From LSCE01 sp050485425 (lineage in GTDB: Bacteria > Pseudomonadota > Gammaproteobacteria > Nitrococcales > Aquisalimonadaceae), in assembly GCA_050485425.1 (NCBI GenBank), contig JBJHBJ010000019.1, positions 7,103 through 71,102 of the forward strand: 64,000 bases of DNA. Reading direction: 5' to 3'. Each line of letters opens with the position of its first letter. Position 1 is the first letter of the stretch. Below the pieces are notes generated by a model that saw nothing but the letters and a program-made list of their open reading frames with translations, was not told the DNA's origin and did no database searches. The translations under genes were made by a program, and so were the position numbers. Shown piece by piece: positions 24,581-33,553 of this stretch.

Positions 24581-25639
24581 CTAGACCAATGGCAGCGAAA
24601 CCAGCCCACCACCGCGCAGGGACCGGGTGACCGCGTCGGTCCACTCCATGTAGTGCACGCCGGTGGCAAAGTCGGTCAGCGTGACCGGCCTGCCTTGACG
24701 GATGGAGGCGATGAAATCCTTCTCCACGTGCCAGTCCCCGCGCTTCTCGGGATCAATCCTCACCGGCTGCAGGGTCTTGTCTCCTCGCTTCCCGGCAAGC
24801 AGCTCCGGGTCACCGCCCGGGGCCTGATGCAGGCGCAGTGTCCCTTCCGTGCCGAACACCAGGATGTCCACCGGTGCTGGCGCCAGCCCGGCCACGGTGG
24901 TCACGCAAAGCCGCAACTGGCCGCCCTGTTCCAACTCGCCGATGATGTCGAGATGGTCGGGGATGGTCATATCCACGCGGTGGCCACTGGCGTCCCGGCG
25001 ATGGTTTACCACCGCACGGCCCACCGCCTGCACGCTGCGGGCGCGGCCGACCCAGCGCATCAGGCATTCGTACCAGATGCCCATGCTCATGATGTTGTTG
25101 CCGGAGTACGCGCGCTGATGCCGCCAGTGGAGCGGTGAATCCGCGTCCGGAAAGTCGCTCCCGGCGGCAATGCGGGCATCCACGGCAATCACCTCGCCGA
25201 TCCGCCCCTCGCCGATCATGTCCATCACCGTGCGGTCGAAAGCGAACGTCATCGGCGCGGGTACGATCTGCGCCACCTGGGCAGGGCGGGCGCGGGCTGC
25301 ATCCAGCATGCGGTGCGCCTGGTGGCTGTCCATCGCCATGCGTGCCTCGCACAGCACATGCTTGCCGGCTTCCAGCGCGGCAATGGTGATCGGCGCGTGC
25401 ATGTACGGCCAGGTGCCGATGCACACTGCATCCACACGGTCATCGTCCAGCACGGCCCGCCAGTCCGGTGCGACATACGGTATGCCGAACGCATCCGCAA
25501 ACGCGCGGCCGGATTCCGGCGTGCGGTTCGCCACTGTCACCACCTCCACCCCGTCAATGCTCTGAAACCCTGGCATGTGCCGGGCACGCATGTTGCCTCC
25601 GGCCCCGATCAGCCCGATACGCAGTGGTGTGTCGCTCAT
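24581..25639 (-). CDS. Gfo/Idh/MocA-family protein lacking the EKP lysine
   Basis: 352 residues. An N-terminal Rossmann domain (GLIGAGGNMRARHM) with C-terminal alpha/beta dimer domain. At the usual catalytic E-K-P motif the sequence reads VLCEARMAMD, so the conserved Lys is replaced by Ala. A subgroup of the family has this variant. The reaction is unknown; sugar or inositol dehydrogenase activity should not be assumed. A tail-to-tail neighbour of the LysR gene, no operon partner. Confidence 0.8.
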   Translation of the reverse strand: MSDTPLRIGLIGAGGNMRARHMPGFQSIDGVEVVTVANRTPESGRAFADAFGIPYVAPDWRAVLDDDRVDAVCIGTWPYMHAPITIAALEAGKHVLCEARMAMDSHQAHRMLDAARARPAQVAQIVPAPMTFAFDRTVMDMIGEGRIGEVIAVDARIAAGSDFPDADSPLHWRHQRAYSGNNIMSMGIWYECLMRWVGRARSVQAVGRAVVNHRRDASGHRVDMTIPDHLDIIGELEQGGQLRLCVTTVAGLAPAPVDILVFGTEGTLRLHQAPGGDPELLAGKRGDKTLQPVRIDPEKRGDWHVEKDFIASIRQGRPVTLTDFATGVHYMEWTDAVTRSLRGGGLVSLPLV

Positions 25640-25918
25640 GCTTCCCCCGTCAGAATGCGTATGGAAGGTTCAACCTGTACCCGGTCATCCTAGCGGACCT
25701 TGAACGCCGGTGAACCGTTTCGCTCACCCGGAGCCGGGAACCGCTCATCAAGGCGTGCGGTCGCTTGATGGACGGCTGAGTCCAACAGGCACTTCCCCGC
25801 GTTCTCTGTCGATTCTGCCATTCTCTTCCGACTATCAGTCAGACAGGGGTGGCTGGCTGGGCCGGGGTACTGAAGATGTCTTTATCGGCCAACCGGCCCG
25901 GCTGAACGTGGAGGACGT

Positions 25919-26554
25919 ATGCGCAAGCTCGTCGTTGCCGAACATATCAGTCTTGATGGTGTTATCCAGTCGCCGGGCGGGTCCGAGGAGGACACCGGTG
26001 GCGGCTTCCGTCTCGGTGGCTGGATCGTGCCCTACGCGGACGAGGCCACTGGCCAGGCAGTGCAGAATTTGCACGCGGAGCCGTTCGAGTTGCTGCTGGG
26101 GCGCCACACCTACGACATCTTCGCGTCGTACTGGCCGCATGTATCGGCCGATTCCGGTGCCCGTGCCATCGCCGATCTGTTCAACAGCATACCCAAGCAC
26201 GTGGCCACGCATCGGCCGGATACGCTGGACTGGCGGAACAGCCATGCGCTGGGGGGCGACCTTGTTGATGCGATTCGCGCGCTCAAGCAGCGGGACGGTC
26301 CCAGGTTGTTGACGTGGGGTAGCGGCGACCTGGTGCACCAACTGCTTGCGGCGGGCCTGGTTGACGAGCTTCGGCTTCTGATCTATCCCATTGTTCTTGC
26401 GCGGGGTAAACGACTGTTCGATGAGAATGCCCGGCCCTCGGCCTACACACTTGAGGACTCCGCCAGCACGCCCGGCGGTGTGCTGATCACCCGCTACGGG
26501 CGCAGCGGGGAGGTGCGTGCCGGTCGGTTTGAGCCATGCGCCCTGGTTCCATGA
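25919..26554 (+). CDS. Dihydrofolate reductase-family (RibD C-terminal) protein
   Basis: 211 residues. The N-terminus RKLVVAEHISLDGVIQSPGG and the block LLGRHTYDIFASYWPH are typical of the RibD_C/DHFR-like family of small NADPH reductases. GGAGGACGT precedes the ATG. It is usually uncharacterised and found near other stress or YciI-like genes. Followed 13 bp later by the DUF4256 gene, so probably co-transcribed. Confidence 0.8.
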   Translation: MRKLVVAEHISLDGVIQSPGGSEEDTGGGFRLGGWIVPYADEATGQAVQNLHAEPFELLLGRHTYDIFASYWPHVSADSGARAIADLFNSIPKHVATHRPDTLDWRNSHALGGDLVDAIRALKQRDGPRLLTWGSGDLVHQLLAAGLVDELRLLIYPIVLARGKRLFDENARPSAYTLEDSASTPGGVLITRYGRSGEVRAGRFEPCALVP

Positions 26555-26567
26555 ATGAGGATAAACA

Positions 26568-27125
26568 GTGGCAGTTCCTATAAGCCCGGAAGAACAGGAA
26601 GCACTGCTTCGCACGTTGAAAGCCCGCTTCGAGAAGCATATGCACCGGCACGACGGCATTTCGTGGGGAGACGTGCAGGCCAGGCTACAGGCCAACCCCG
26701 GTGCACTGCGCTCGCTGGGGGAGATGGAGGCCACCGGCGGTGAACCGGACGTGATCGGCCGGGACGAGGAGACCGGGGCCTGCCTGTTCTGCGATTGCTC
26801 CGCGGAAACACCGAGCGGTCGCAGAAGCATCTGCTACGACGGGGAAGCGCGCGAATCCCGAAAGGAGCACAAGCCGAAGAGCAGCGCCGTGGAGATGGCC
26901 GCTGCGATGGGTATCGACCTTCTCACCGAAGAGCAATACCGGGAATTGCAGACGCTTGGTGAATTCGATACCAGGACGTCCAGTTGGGTGAGCACGCCGT
27001 CCGATGTCAGGGCGCTCGGAGGAGCCATGTTCTGCGATCGGCGCTATGGCAGGGTATTCGTCTACCACAACGGCGCACAGTCGTACTACGCGGCCAGGGG
27101 GTTCCGGGGCCTACTCCGGGTGTGA
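26568..27125 (+). CDS. DUF4256-family protein
   Basis: 185 residues from GTG 26568 (GAGG eight bases upstream). The family blocks are obvious: LKARFEKHMHRHDGISW, GGEPDVIG, CLFCDCSAETPSGRRSICYDGEA and IFC-type end MFCDRRYGRVFVYHNGAQSYYAARGFRG. Function unknown. Cys residues in FCDCSAE are not strictly positioned as a metal site. Between a DHFR-like gene and a CYTH gene in one orientation. Confidence 0.8.
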   Translation: MAVPISPEEQEALLRTLKARFEKHMHRHDGISWGDVQARLQANPGALRSLGEMEATGGEPDVIGRDEETGACLFCDCSAETPSGRRSICYDGEARESRKEHKPKSSAVEMAAAMGIDLLTEEQYRELQTLGEFDTRTSSWVSTPSDVRALGGAMFCDRRYGRVFVYHNGAQSYYAARGFRGLLRV

Positions 27126-27170
27126 CCGGCGCGTTCGGACGCGGGGAAGGGTGCAATCGCTGGAGAACAT

Positions 27171-27692
27171 GTGGCACGCAATATCGAGATCAAGGCCCGG
27201 TCGAGGGATTTTGACGCGCAGGCCCGCACGGCGGCCGGGTTGGCCGGTGGCGCCCCCAGCCACCTGTTCCAGGAGGACACCTTTTTCCATGTGCCCCGGG
27301 GACGGCTGAAGCTGCGGGACTTTGGGGACGGTACCGGCGAGCTGATCCAGTACCACCGGGCGGACGCCCCCGGGCCGAAGCAGTCGGACTATGCTCGCTC
27401 GGCGACACGCGAACCCGGCTCCCTGAAGCAGACGTTGACGGCAGCGCTCGGCGTTCGGGCAGTGGTCCGGAAGCACAGAACCGTGTTTCTCGTGGGCCAG
27501 ACCCGCGTACACCTGGACGAGGTGGAGGGGGTTGGGCGTTTCATCGAGCTGGAAGTCGTGCTCGGCCCTGGGGAAACCGCGGTGAAAGGGTCTGCCGTGG
27601 CGCGGAACCTCATGTCAGCGCTCGGCATCCGCGAGTCTGATCTGGTAGCAGGCGCGTATGTGGACCTGCTTGTGTCGGGAGACCACGAATAG
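27171..27692 (+). CDS. CYTH-domain protein (class IV cyclase/triphosphatase-like)
   Basis: 173 residues from GTG 27171. The start ARNIEIKARSRD contains the defining E-x-E/K-type motif (EIKA), followed by QEDTFFHVPRGRLKLRDFGDG, the tunnel-fold strand residues that hold metal and triphosphate, and DEVEGVGRFIELEVVL near the C-terminus. CYTH proteins hydrolyse inorganic or thiamine triphosphate or make cAMP; which one cannot be told. Confidence 0.8.
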   Translation: MARNIEIKARSRDFDAQARTAAGLAGGAPSHLFQEDTFFHVPRGRLKLRDFGDGTGELIQYHRADAPGPKQSDYARSATREPGSLKQTLTAALGVRAVVRKHRTVFLVGQTRVHLDEVEGVGRFIELEVVLGPGETAVKGSAVARNLMSALGIRESDLVAGAYVDLLVSGDHE

Positions 27693-27694
27693 GT

Positions 27695-27712
27695 GATGTC
27701 CTTGCGGACATC
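27695..27712 (+). terminator. Stem-loop after the CYTH gene
   Basis: GATGTCC-TTGC-GGACATC, 7-bp perfect stem with a four-base loop right after the CYTH stop. There is no T-run, so it is a weak terminator candidate. Confidence 0.3.
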
Positions 27713-27763
27713 GGAACAGCACGAGAACGCGAAAACCGTGCAGCTCCATGGGAGCCGAATGCC

Positions 27764-28150
27764 ATGAACGACGGGTTGTGCTGCCGGGAACTGGAGGCTG
27801 CGGAAGAAGCCTTCAATCAGGCAATCATCTCGAACGATGTGGTCCGGATATCGGCCTGCATCAGCGAGGACTGGGTGCTGGTGACGCCAGAGGCAGGGCC
27901 TGTGCCCAGGGAGCGCTTCCTGCAGGCGGTCGCCGACGGCGTGCTGAGTCATGACAGCATGACCAAGGAGATTGACCGTATTCGCGTGTACGGTGACGTG
28001 GCAACCGTCACGGGGCGCGGTTGCAATACAGGCATGTTCAGGGGCGAGCCTGTCAGCGCGGACGAATGGGTGACCGACGTCTACGTGAAATCCGGCGGGC
28101 GCTGGCTATGCGTGCTGACTCACCTGACACCCGCGGCCGGCAACCAGTAG
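27764..28150 (+). CDS. SnoaL/NTF2-like (DUF4440) protein
   Basis: 128 residues of NTF2-like cone fold: an N-terminal helix with LEAAEEAFNQAIISNDVVRISACISEDWVLVTPE, then PRERFLQAVADGVLSHDSMTKEI and VTGRGCNTG strands. DUF4440 type, function unknown, often a small-molecule binding or isomerase fold. It sits 4 bp before the TfoX gene. Confidence 0.75.
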   Translation: MNDGLCCRELEAAEEAFNQAIISNDVVRISACISEDWVLVTPEAGPVPRERFLQAVADGVLSHDSMTKEIDRIRVYGDVATVTGRGCNTGMFRGEPVSADEWVTDVYVKSGGRWLCVLTHLTPAAGNQ

Positions 28151-28154
28151 CCGC

Positions 28155-28556
28155 ATGATGAAGAAAACGCCGGACCGGTCCATGAGCGAATATACGGATT
28201 ACCTGACGGAAGTCTTCGAACGCTTCGGTCCGGTCACGGCGCGGAAGATGTTCGGTGGCTATGGCCTCTACCATGATGGCCTGATGTTCGCGTTGGTTGC
28301 AGGCGATGTCTTGTACCTGAAAGCGGACGCGGAGAATGCGGAGCGTTTCCGGGAACGGGGTCTGGGTCCGTTCGAGTACGACAAGGGTGGCCGGCTTGTG
28401 GCCACGTCGTATTTCCAGGCTCCCGATGAAATTATGGACAACCGCGAGGCGGCGGCGGAGTGGGCGCGCCGCTCGTTCGATGCCGCGCTTCGCGCCCGTG
28501 CCGCCGGCAAGCCCCGGCGACCGAAAACCGGCCGCAAGCCAGGCCGGGAACATTGA
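28155..28556 (+). CDS. TfoX/Sxy N-terminal-domain protein
   Basis: 133 residues; the start may be ATG 28158 or the MSEYTDY methionine further in. The TfoX_N fold has VTARKMFGGYGLYHDGLMFALVAGDVLYLKAD and YDKGGRLVATSYFQAPDEIMDN. The C-terminal domain of full TfoX/Sxy is absent and the tail is Arg/Lys-rich. Single-domain members are common; a competence role is not implied. Follows the SnoaL-like gene by 4 bp. Confidence 0.8.
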   Translation: MMKKTPDRSMSEYTDYLTEVFERFGPVTARKMFGGYGLYHDGLMFALVAGDVLYLKADAENAERFRERGLGPFEYDKGGRLVATSYFQAPDEIMDNREAAAEWARRSFDAALRARAAGKPRRPKTGRKPGREH

Positions 28557-28765
28557 CCGTGGCTGACGCTGGTCGATTCCGCGACTGGAACCTCGCGATT
28601 GTCTCGAATTTGTCCATGAACATGCACATGTCGGTGCTGCGTAGATAGGGACAGACCCCTGGGGTAAGGAGCGGGACCGTCATCGTCGTGGTGTCTTGTC
28701 GCCGGGGCTTTTCACGGATACGATTTCGTTTGTGAATTCTCACAGCTCAAGGAAGGAGCTTCTCC

Positions 28766-29212
28766 ATGAAACGTAGGGTAGATATCGTCAGGAAGTGGGA
28801 AACTGATCGTTCCACGATAAGCGAGTTTCTGATTCCAGGCGCACAGCGTGATGAAATCACGCGCGGATACATGCTGGAACGCCCAGGGCCGGATACCACG
28901 CAGCCCGGACTTCGCAAGCGTATTCCCGAGGGCAGTTACCAGTTGCAATGGCAGACTGCCACCAACCTGCCGGGCGTGCGTCCCTATCTGCCTGTCCCCT
29001 GGCTGTACAACCTCCATGTGCCGGATACTCGGTACATTTACGTTCATAATGGGAACTTCCCCCACAATACCGACGGTTGTCTGCTGATAGGAACGAGTCG
29101 GTTGGAGAACATGGTCGGCGCGAGTGTCGAGGCGTTGCTGAAATTCAAGATCTACCTTGAGCGGGTGGGAATCGAGAATGTCATTCTCCGCATTACCTCT
29201 GACTATCAGTAA
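28766..29212 (+). CDS. DUF5675-family protein
   Basis: 148 residues. Begins RRVDIVRKWETDRSTISEFLI and contains RIPEGSYQLQW, IYVHNGNFPHNTDGCLLIG and a C-terminal helix; this matches the DUF5675 family found in phages, prophages and secretion-related islands. Function unknown. The base composition is visibly more AT-rich than the flanks, as in the following SH3 gene, which suggests transfer. AAGGAAGGAGC lies before the ATG. Confidence 0.7.
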   Translation: MKRRVDIVRKWETDRSTISEFLIPGAQRDEITRGYMLERPGPDTTQPGLRKRIPEGSYQLQWQTATNLPGVRPYLPVPWLYNLHVPDTRYIYVHNGNFPHNTDGCLLIGTSRLENMVGASVEALLKFKIYLERVGIENVILRITSDYQ

Positions 29213-29401
29213 CCTGTTGGGTCCAGACTATTTTCTCCCGTGGCGGTGTCGCAAGCGACCAGAGGTGGAAGATCATCTGCGGTGGCTTCTTGCTCCTGGC
29301 TACGAACGAAAGCCAGTCTCGAGCCTGACGCCTTGGGGTTCGAGCGCGAACATGGGAATTCATCAGCTTTTCTCTGGCGGCATTTCTTGCGGGTTGGAAC
29401 C

Positions 29402-30292
29402 ATGAAACGGATTTTCTTGCTCTGGTTCGGTGTCTTGTTCATGAGCCCGGTTTCCATGCTTCATGCCGGTGGTACAGGCGGTATTGCCGAGGAGACAAGG
29501 GTTCTTTTACCGCAGGACAGCGCATTATCCATTGTGGAGGAACATGAGCGCGACGGTGACTTTCTCTTCGCGGGAAAGCTCCGGCTGGAAGGGATTCTAC
29601 TCGCCTACTGGGAGGCGATTTATCGGGATACGGGGCGGACCACCCTGGCGGAAACCTCCCCGGAGCGAACGATGTACCTGAGATTCTATCCGGACCCCGG
29701 GTCGCTGGAGCGGTTGCCCGTATTCGTATCGCCATCCGGCCGGAAAAGCACGCCAACCCGGGTTTTTCTCTATCGCGAACGTGGTAACGAGAGCGACGGA
29801 GACAAAACCCTTCAGGCCGGGTTCAGGCCCGGGGAGAGAGAGGCGATTGACCATTTTATCGCTGAGTTTCAGGAGGTACCGCCCGGGTTTTTTGAGCACA
29901 ATGAAGGGTATGCCCTGCAACCAGTCACCATCGTGCTGGACGAGTTGCTGAGTGTTTTCGAGGGAAACCACCGTTTCCTCTATGCCCGGGCAAGCAAATT
30001 CGAATCTCTTTCCCTTACCGATTACGCTCTCCGTCAGATACCCGATTCCAGCATCGACGAGTTCCTCGGAAGGCCATGGGCGGAAACATTCTACGTGGAT
30101 GAACCTCTCGACCTTCGACAGGAACCGGACGCCGATAGCGCGATTGTCGGTCGCCTGGAAGCTGGCACCGCGGGTATCGAAAAGGTCAGTACCGCCAAAG
30201 CCGGTTGGGTGAAAGTGCAGTTCAGACAGGAAGAAGGGGAGCAGGACGTCTCCGGATATGTAAGGGCGTCGCAGTTAATCGTCATCAACTAG
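29402..30292 (+). CDS. Exported SH3-domain protein
   Basis: 296 residues from ATG 29402; a longer frame adds 54 unlikely residues. Signal peptide KRIFLLWFGVLFMSPVSMLHA. The middle has no recognised domain. The C-terminus (about 235-296) is a bacterial SH3 domain (LDLRQEPDADSAIVGRLEAGTAG...GWVKVQF...GYVRASQL). Bacterial SH3 domains usually bind peptidoglycan or peptides in the periplasm. It shares low GC and orientation with the DUF5675 gene, so the two may be one acquired module. Confidence 0.7.
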   Translation: MKRIFLLWFGVLFMSPVSMLHAGGTGGIAEETRVLLPQDSALSIVEEHERDGDFLFAGKLRLEGILLAYWEAIYRDTGRTTLAETSPERTMYLRFYPDPGSLERLPVFVSPSGRKSTPTRVFLYRERGNESDGDKTLQAGFRPGEREAIDHFIAEFQEVPPGFFEHNEGYALQPVTIVLDELLSVFEGNHRFLYARASKFESLSLTDYALRQIPDSSIDEFLGRPWAETFYVDEPLDLRQEPDADSAIVGRLEAGTAGIEKVSTAKAGWVKVQFRQEEGEQDVSGYVRASQLIVIN

Positions 30293-30308
30293 TGTTGTGC
30301 GTCAGCAG

Positions 30309-30451
30309 TTCGCAGCATTTCTGCGGCCCTGAGACGCGTCCGGGCTAGGCGGCGCTCTTGCCAATGGCCGTCGCCCTTGGCAAGAGCGCCAACATTGCCC
30401 GCGGGAGGCGCCTAGCACCAGCGTAAGGCTGACGCTCAGAAGTGCTGCGAA
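30309..30451. repeat. Nested inverted-repeat element (~143 bp)
   Basis: Outer arms are 15 bp with one mismatch (30309-30323 and 30437-30451; TTCGCAGCATTTCTG). Inside is a perfect 14-bp stem, GGCGCTCTTGCCAA (30351-30364) with its complement at 30377-30390. GCTAGGCG/CGCCTAGC lies between the two. No coding sequence. It could act as a terminator for the converging SH3 and EamA genes or be a mobile repeat. Confidence 0.65.
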
Positions 30452-30492
30452 CGTCTGTTACGGGACATTAATGCCCCTGGCCGGAAACCCGA

Positions 30493-31362
30493 TCAGGCCA
30501 TACGAATCCGTGCATACCGGGAATAGCGGGCGTTCACCCACAATGACAGTCCGATAACGGCACCTCCCAGGGCCAGCCGCGCCAGATCCGCGTCCCGGCT
30601 CCAGATCACCAGGTTGACGAGCAGGCCTGCGGGTATCAGTGCGTTGTTCATGACCGCCAACGTTCCCGCATCCACCAGGCAGGCACCCCGGTTCCACAGG
30701 TAAAGACCCAGGCCCGAGGCGGCGAAGCCCAGCCAGGCGAGAACAACCCAGTGGGTCGTCGTGCCGGGCATCAGTTCCCGGTTGCCGAAGACCAGGAAAG
30801 CCGGCAGGGCAATGATGACCGCGCCCAGATAGAAGTAGCCGAAGAAGCGGTAGCTGGGAATGTCCGTGGGGTAGCGCTGCAGCAGGTGCTTGTAGCCGAC
30901 CTGGCCGGCGGCGAATGCGGCATTGGCCACCTGCAGCAGGAGAAAACCGGTCAGGAAGTCCTGGCTCAGCCCATTGTAACGGATGATCCCCGCGCCCACG
31001 GCCGCGACGGCCGCCGCCAGCAACGCCACCGGTGCAAACCGTCCATGCAGAGCGTCGTCAATAAGGGTGACATACAACGGGGTGAATATAGTGAACAGCA
31101 GCACCTCCGGTACCGTGAGGAAGGCGAAGGAGCGATACAGGAACAGGTAGGTGACGCCGAACTGCAGCATGCCCACAACGATTACCCCGCCGATCAGCGG
31201 CATCGCCAGACCGCGCCAGCGGGTCACAGGAAGAAAGGCCAGTCCGCCGCAGAGGATGCGGGTGAGGACGGCAAAGTCGTTGTCCACCTGGCCGGCCAGG
31301 TACTCGCCGATCAAGCTGAAGGAGAATGCCCAAAGGATGGTGACGAAGATCAGGTAAGCCAT
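30493..31362 (-). CDS. EamA/DMT-family transporter
   Basis: 289 residues with ten hydrophobic segments in two EamA repeats. The first helix AYLIFVTILWAFSFSLIGEYLAGQVD has the family's W-A-x-x-F pattern, and the second repeat starts near YLGAVIIALPAFLVFG. Length and topology are normal. Substrate unknown. Divergent from the sigma-54-driven allophanate hydrolase gene across a 373-bp control region; a role in nitrogen metabolism is not shown. Confidence 0.85.
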   Translation of the reverse strand: MAYLIFVTILWAFSFSLIGEYLAGQVDNDFAVLTRILCGGLAFLPVTRWRGLAMPLIGGVIVVGMLQFGVTYLFLYRSFAFLTVPEVLLFTIFTPLYVTLIDDALHGRFAPVALLAAAVAAVGAGIIRYNGLSQDFLTGFLLLQVANAAFAAGQVGYKHLLQRYPTDIPSYRFFGYFYLGAVIIALPAFLVFGNRELMPGTTTHWVVLAWLGFAASGLGLYLWNRGACLVDAGTLAVMNNALIPAGLLVNLVIWSRDADLARLALGGAVIGLSLWVNARYSRYARIRMA

Positions 31363-31508
31363 GAGCGGTCAGTTCCCCGAATCTGTTCTGTAGCGCATGT
31401 TCGTTGTTCTGGTGCAAGGCGGCGAGCATAAAGAAACTGCGGGCAGTACGACAGATGCCGGGACGGAAAGGCAGGGGAGGCACTCCGCGCCGGAGAACGT
31501 GACGTTCA

Positions 31509-31555
31509 TGCACTTTTATGGCGCAACCGAACGTGAAAAGCCCTGCTTTGGTGCA
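31509..31555. promoter_or_regulatory. Two NtrC-like sites before the allophanate hydrolase operon
   Basis: TGCACTTTTATGGCGCA (31509-31525) and AGCCCTGCTTTGGTGCA (31539-31555) both follow TGCAC-N7-GTGCA, with one and two arm mismatches. They are 30 bp apart, on the same helix face, and about 90-130 bp before the sigma-54 promoter. AT-rich DNA (about 31570-31620) between could be bent, as by IHF. Confidence 0.6.
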
Positions 31556-31642
31556 TTCGGCGTTTTCTGCGTATTTGTGGCCGGGGTTTTTATATTTCTG
31601 TTTATAGAGAATTTTTCTGTGTCCTGAGTTGGCGGGCTGAGC

Positions 31643-31657
31643 TGGCACAAGGCTTGC
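31643..31657 (+). promoter_or_regulatory. Sigma-54 (-24/-12) promoter for the allophanate hydrolase operon
   Basis: TGGCACAAGGCTTGC matches the sigma-54 consensus TGGCAC-N5-TTGC fully, with GG-N10-GC spacing. It starts 93 bp before the ATG of the allophanate hydrolase gene. The rest of the 373-bp gap (31363-31735) holds the enhancer sites and no gene. Confidence 0.75.
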
Positions 31658-31735
31658 CATACCGTCTTTGTATACAAGCCGGGGCCATTTTTCGGGCGCC
31701 GGCGCGCAAGCTGACGATATGGACGGACCGGACTC

Positions 31736-33553
31736 ATGCCCCCAAGCCTTGGATGGACACTTGCCGATTGGCAGAACGCCTACGCCAGCGGCCAGTCCCC
31801 CGAAGACCTGCTCACGCCGCTCGTAGAATACTTGAACGTCAATGAAGATCCCGCCTGGATCAGCCTGCTGGGCAAGGACGGCGTGGAAGCCGCGCTCACC
31901 GAACTGGCGGGCAAGAACCCGGCGAAGTTGCCCCTTTACGGCGTGCCCGTGGCGGTAAAGGACAATATCGATGCCGTTGGATTTACCACCACCGCCGCGT
32001 GCCCGGCCTATGGTTATCGGCCGGAAGCGGATTCCGAAGTGGTGGCCCGGCTCAAGGCCGCCGGGGCCGTCCTGGTCGGCAAAACCAATCTGGACCAGTT
32101 CGCCACCGGGCTGGTGGGCACCCGTTCGCCTTTTGGTGCGGTGCCCAACAGCTTCGACCCGGACGTGATCAGCGGTGGTTCCAGCTCCGGTTCTGCCTCG
32201 GTGGTCGCACGTGGTCTGGTTCCGGTTTCGTTGGGCACGGATACCGCGGGCTCGGGCCGTGTTCCCGCTGGCCTGAACAATCTGGTGGGGCTGAAGCCGA
32301 CCCGGGGAGCGGTCAGTATCCGGGGAGTAGTGCCCGCCTGCCGGTCGCTGGACTGCGTCAGCGTGTTCGCCCTCACCACGGCTGATGCGGGCACGATCTA
32401 CGACATCCTCCGAGGACCGGACGAGGGCGATGCCTTCAGCCGTGTCCAGCCGGGTGTACTGCCTCCCTCCGGCAGTCGCCTGCGCCAATCCGGCCCGCTG
32501 CGGACCCTGGCCGTCCCTGCCAATCCACCCTGGTTCGGCGACGCGGCGGCGGAGGCCGCCTGGCAGACAGTGCTGGCCAGTTTTCCTGGCACCGGCGTGG
32601 AACTGGTGCCCATGGATTTCGGCCCGCTGTTCGAACTGGCGGCGCTGCTCTATGAAGGTCCCTGGGTGGCGGAGCGCCACGCGGCGGTGGGTGCTTTCAT
32701 CAGCAGCCACCCGGACGAGGTGAATCCGGTGGTCGCCGGTATTATCCGGCAGGCCGAGGGCAAGACCGCCACGGAAACCTTCACGGCCATGTATCGCAAG
32801 GAAGCACTACTGAAGGAGATCGACAGGGCGTTTGCGGGCGTGGACGGCCTGCTCGTGCCCACCGCGCCGCGGGCGCCTACCCAGGCGCAGGTGGCGGCGG
32901 ACCCGGTGGGGGTGAACAGCCAGATGGGCACCTACACCAATTTCGTCAACCTGGCGGACCTGTCCGCCCTGTCGGTGCCGGCCGGTTTCCGTAGCGATGG
33001 CCTGCCGTTCGGCATCACCCTGATCAGCGGTGCCTGGAAGGACGGCGAACTTCAGGCCCTGGCAGCAGAATGGCTGAACCGGCAGCCCACTCTGCTCGGC
33101 GCCACCGACAAGCCCCGCCCGGCCGAACACGCGGTGACTGCGGAAAGCGGCAGGACCATCACTGTGGCCGTGGTGGGCGCCCATCTCACCGGCATGCCCC
33201 TGAACGGTCAGTTGACCGAGCGTAACGGCGTGCTGCTGGAACAGACCACCACCACCCGCCGATACCGTCTCTACGCGTTGCCGGATACCGCACCCCCCAA
33301 GCCAGGGTTGCGGCGGGTCGACGATGGCAGCGGCGAGGCCATCACGCTGGAAGTCTGGCAGATGCCGGAGCACGCCTTCGGTTCCTTCGTGGGGCTGATT
33401 CCCTCGCCACTGGGTATCGGCAAAGTCGAACTCGCGGACGGTCGCTGGGTGAACGGCTTTATCTGTGAAGGGTATGCCTTCGAAGGCGCGCGGGACGTCA
33501 CTGCATTCGGCGGTTGGCGCTCGTACATCAAGGAGGGGCGACAAGATGACTGA
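31736..33553 (+). CDS. atzF: Allophanate hydrolase
   Basis: 605 residues, the usual length of two-domain allophanate hydrolase. The amidase-signature domain (about 1-440) has the Lys-Ser-Ser triad: Lys in GVPVAVKDNIDA, Ser in ISGGSSSGSASVV and Ser in GTDTAGSGRVP. The C-terminal domain (about 465-600; VVGAHLTGMPLNGQL ... EGYAFEGARDVTAFGGW) is the one that decarboxylates the first product. Allophanate becomes two ammonia and two CO2. The 3' end overlaps the urea carboxylase gene by 8 bp, the classic urea amidolyase arrangement. It can also finish biuret degradation started by the hydrolase at 18.5 kb. Confidence 0.92.
   Translation: MPPSLGWTLADWQNAYASGQSPEDLLTPLVEYLNVNEDPAWISLLGKDGVEAALTELAGKNPAKLPLYGVPVAVKDNIDAVGFTTTAACPAYGYRPEADSEVVARLKAAGAVLVGKTNLDQFATGLVGTRSPFGAVPNSFDPDVISGGSSSGSASVVARGLVPVSLGTDTAGSGRVPAGLNNLVGLKPTRGAVSIRGVVPACRSLDCVSVFALTTADAGTIYDILRGPDEGDAFSRVQPGVLPPSGSRLRQSGPLRTLAVPANPPWFGDAAAEAAWQTVLASFPGTGVELVPMDFGPLFELAALLYEGPWVAERHAAVGAFISSHPDEVNPVVAGIIRQAEGKTATETFTAMYRKEALLKEIDRAFAGVDGLLVPTAPRAPTQAQVAADPVGVNSQMGTYTNFVNLADLSALSVPAGFRSDGLPFGITLISGAWKDGELQALAAEWLNRQPTLLGATDKPRPAEHAVTAESGRTITVAVVGAHLTGMPLNGQLTERNGVLLEQTTTTRRYRLYALPDTAPPKPGLRRVDDGSGEAITLEVWQMPEHAFGSFVGLIPSPLGIGKVELADGRWVNGFICEGYAFEGARDVTAFGGWRSYIKEGRQDD

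Noticed and set aside
31363..31735. Guanidine (ykkC) riboswitch before the allophanate hydrolase/urea carboxylase operon
   Set aside because: I could not find its conserved elements, and carboxyguanidine deiminase genes are absent; the gap is instead explained by sigma-54/NtrC-like sites.
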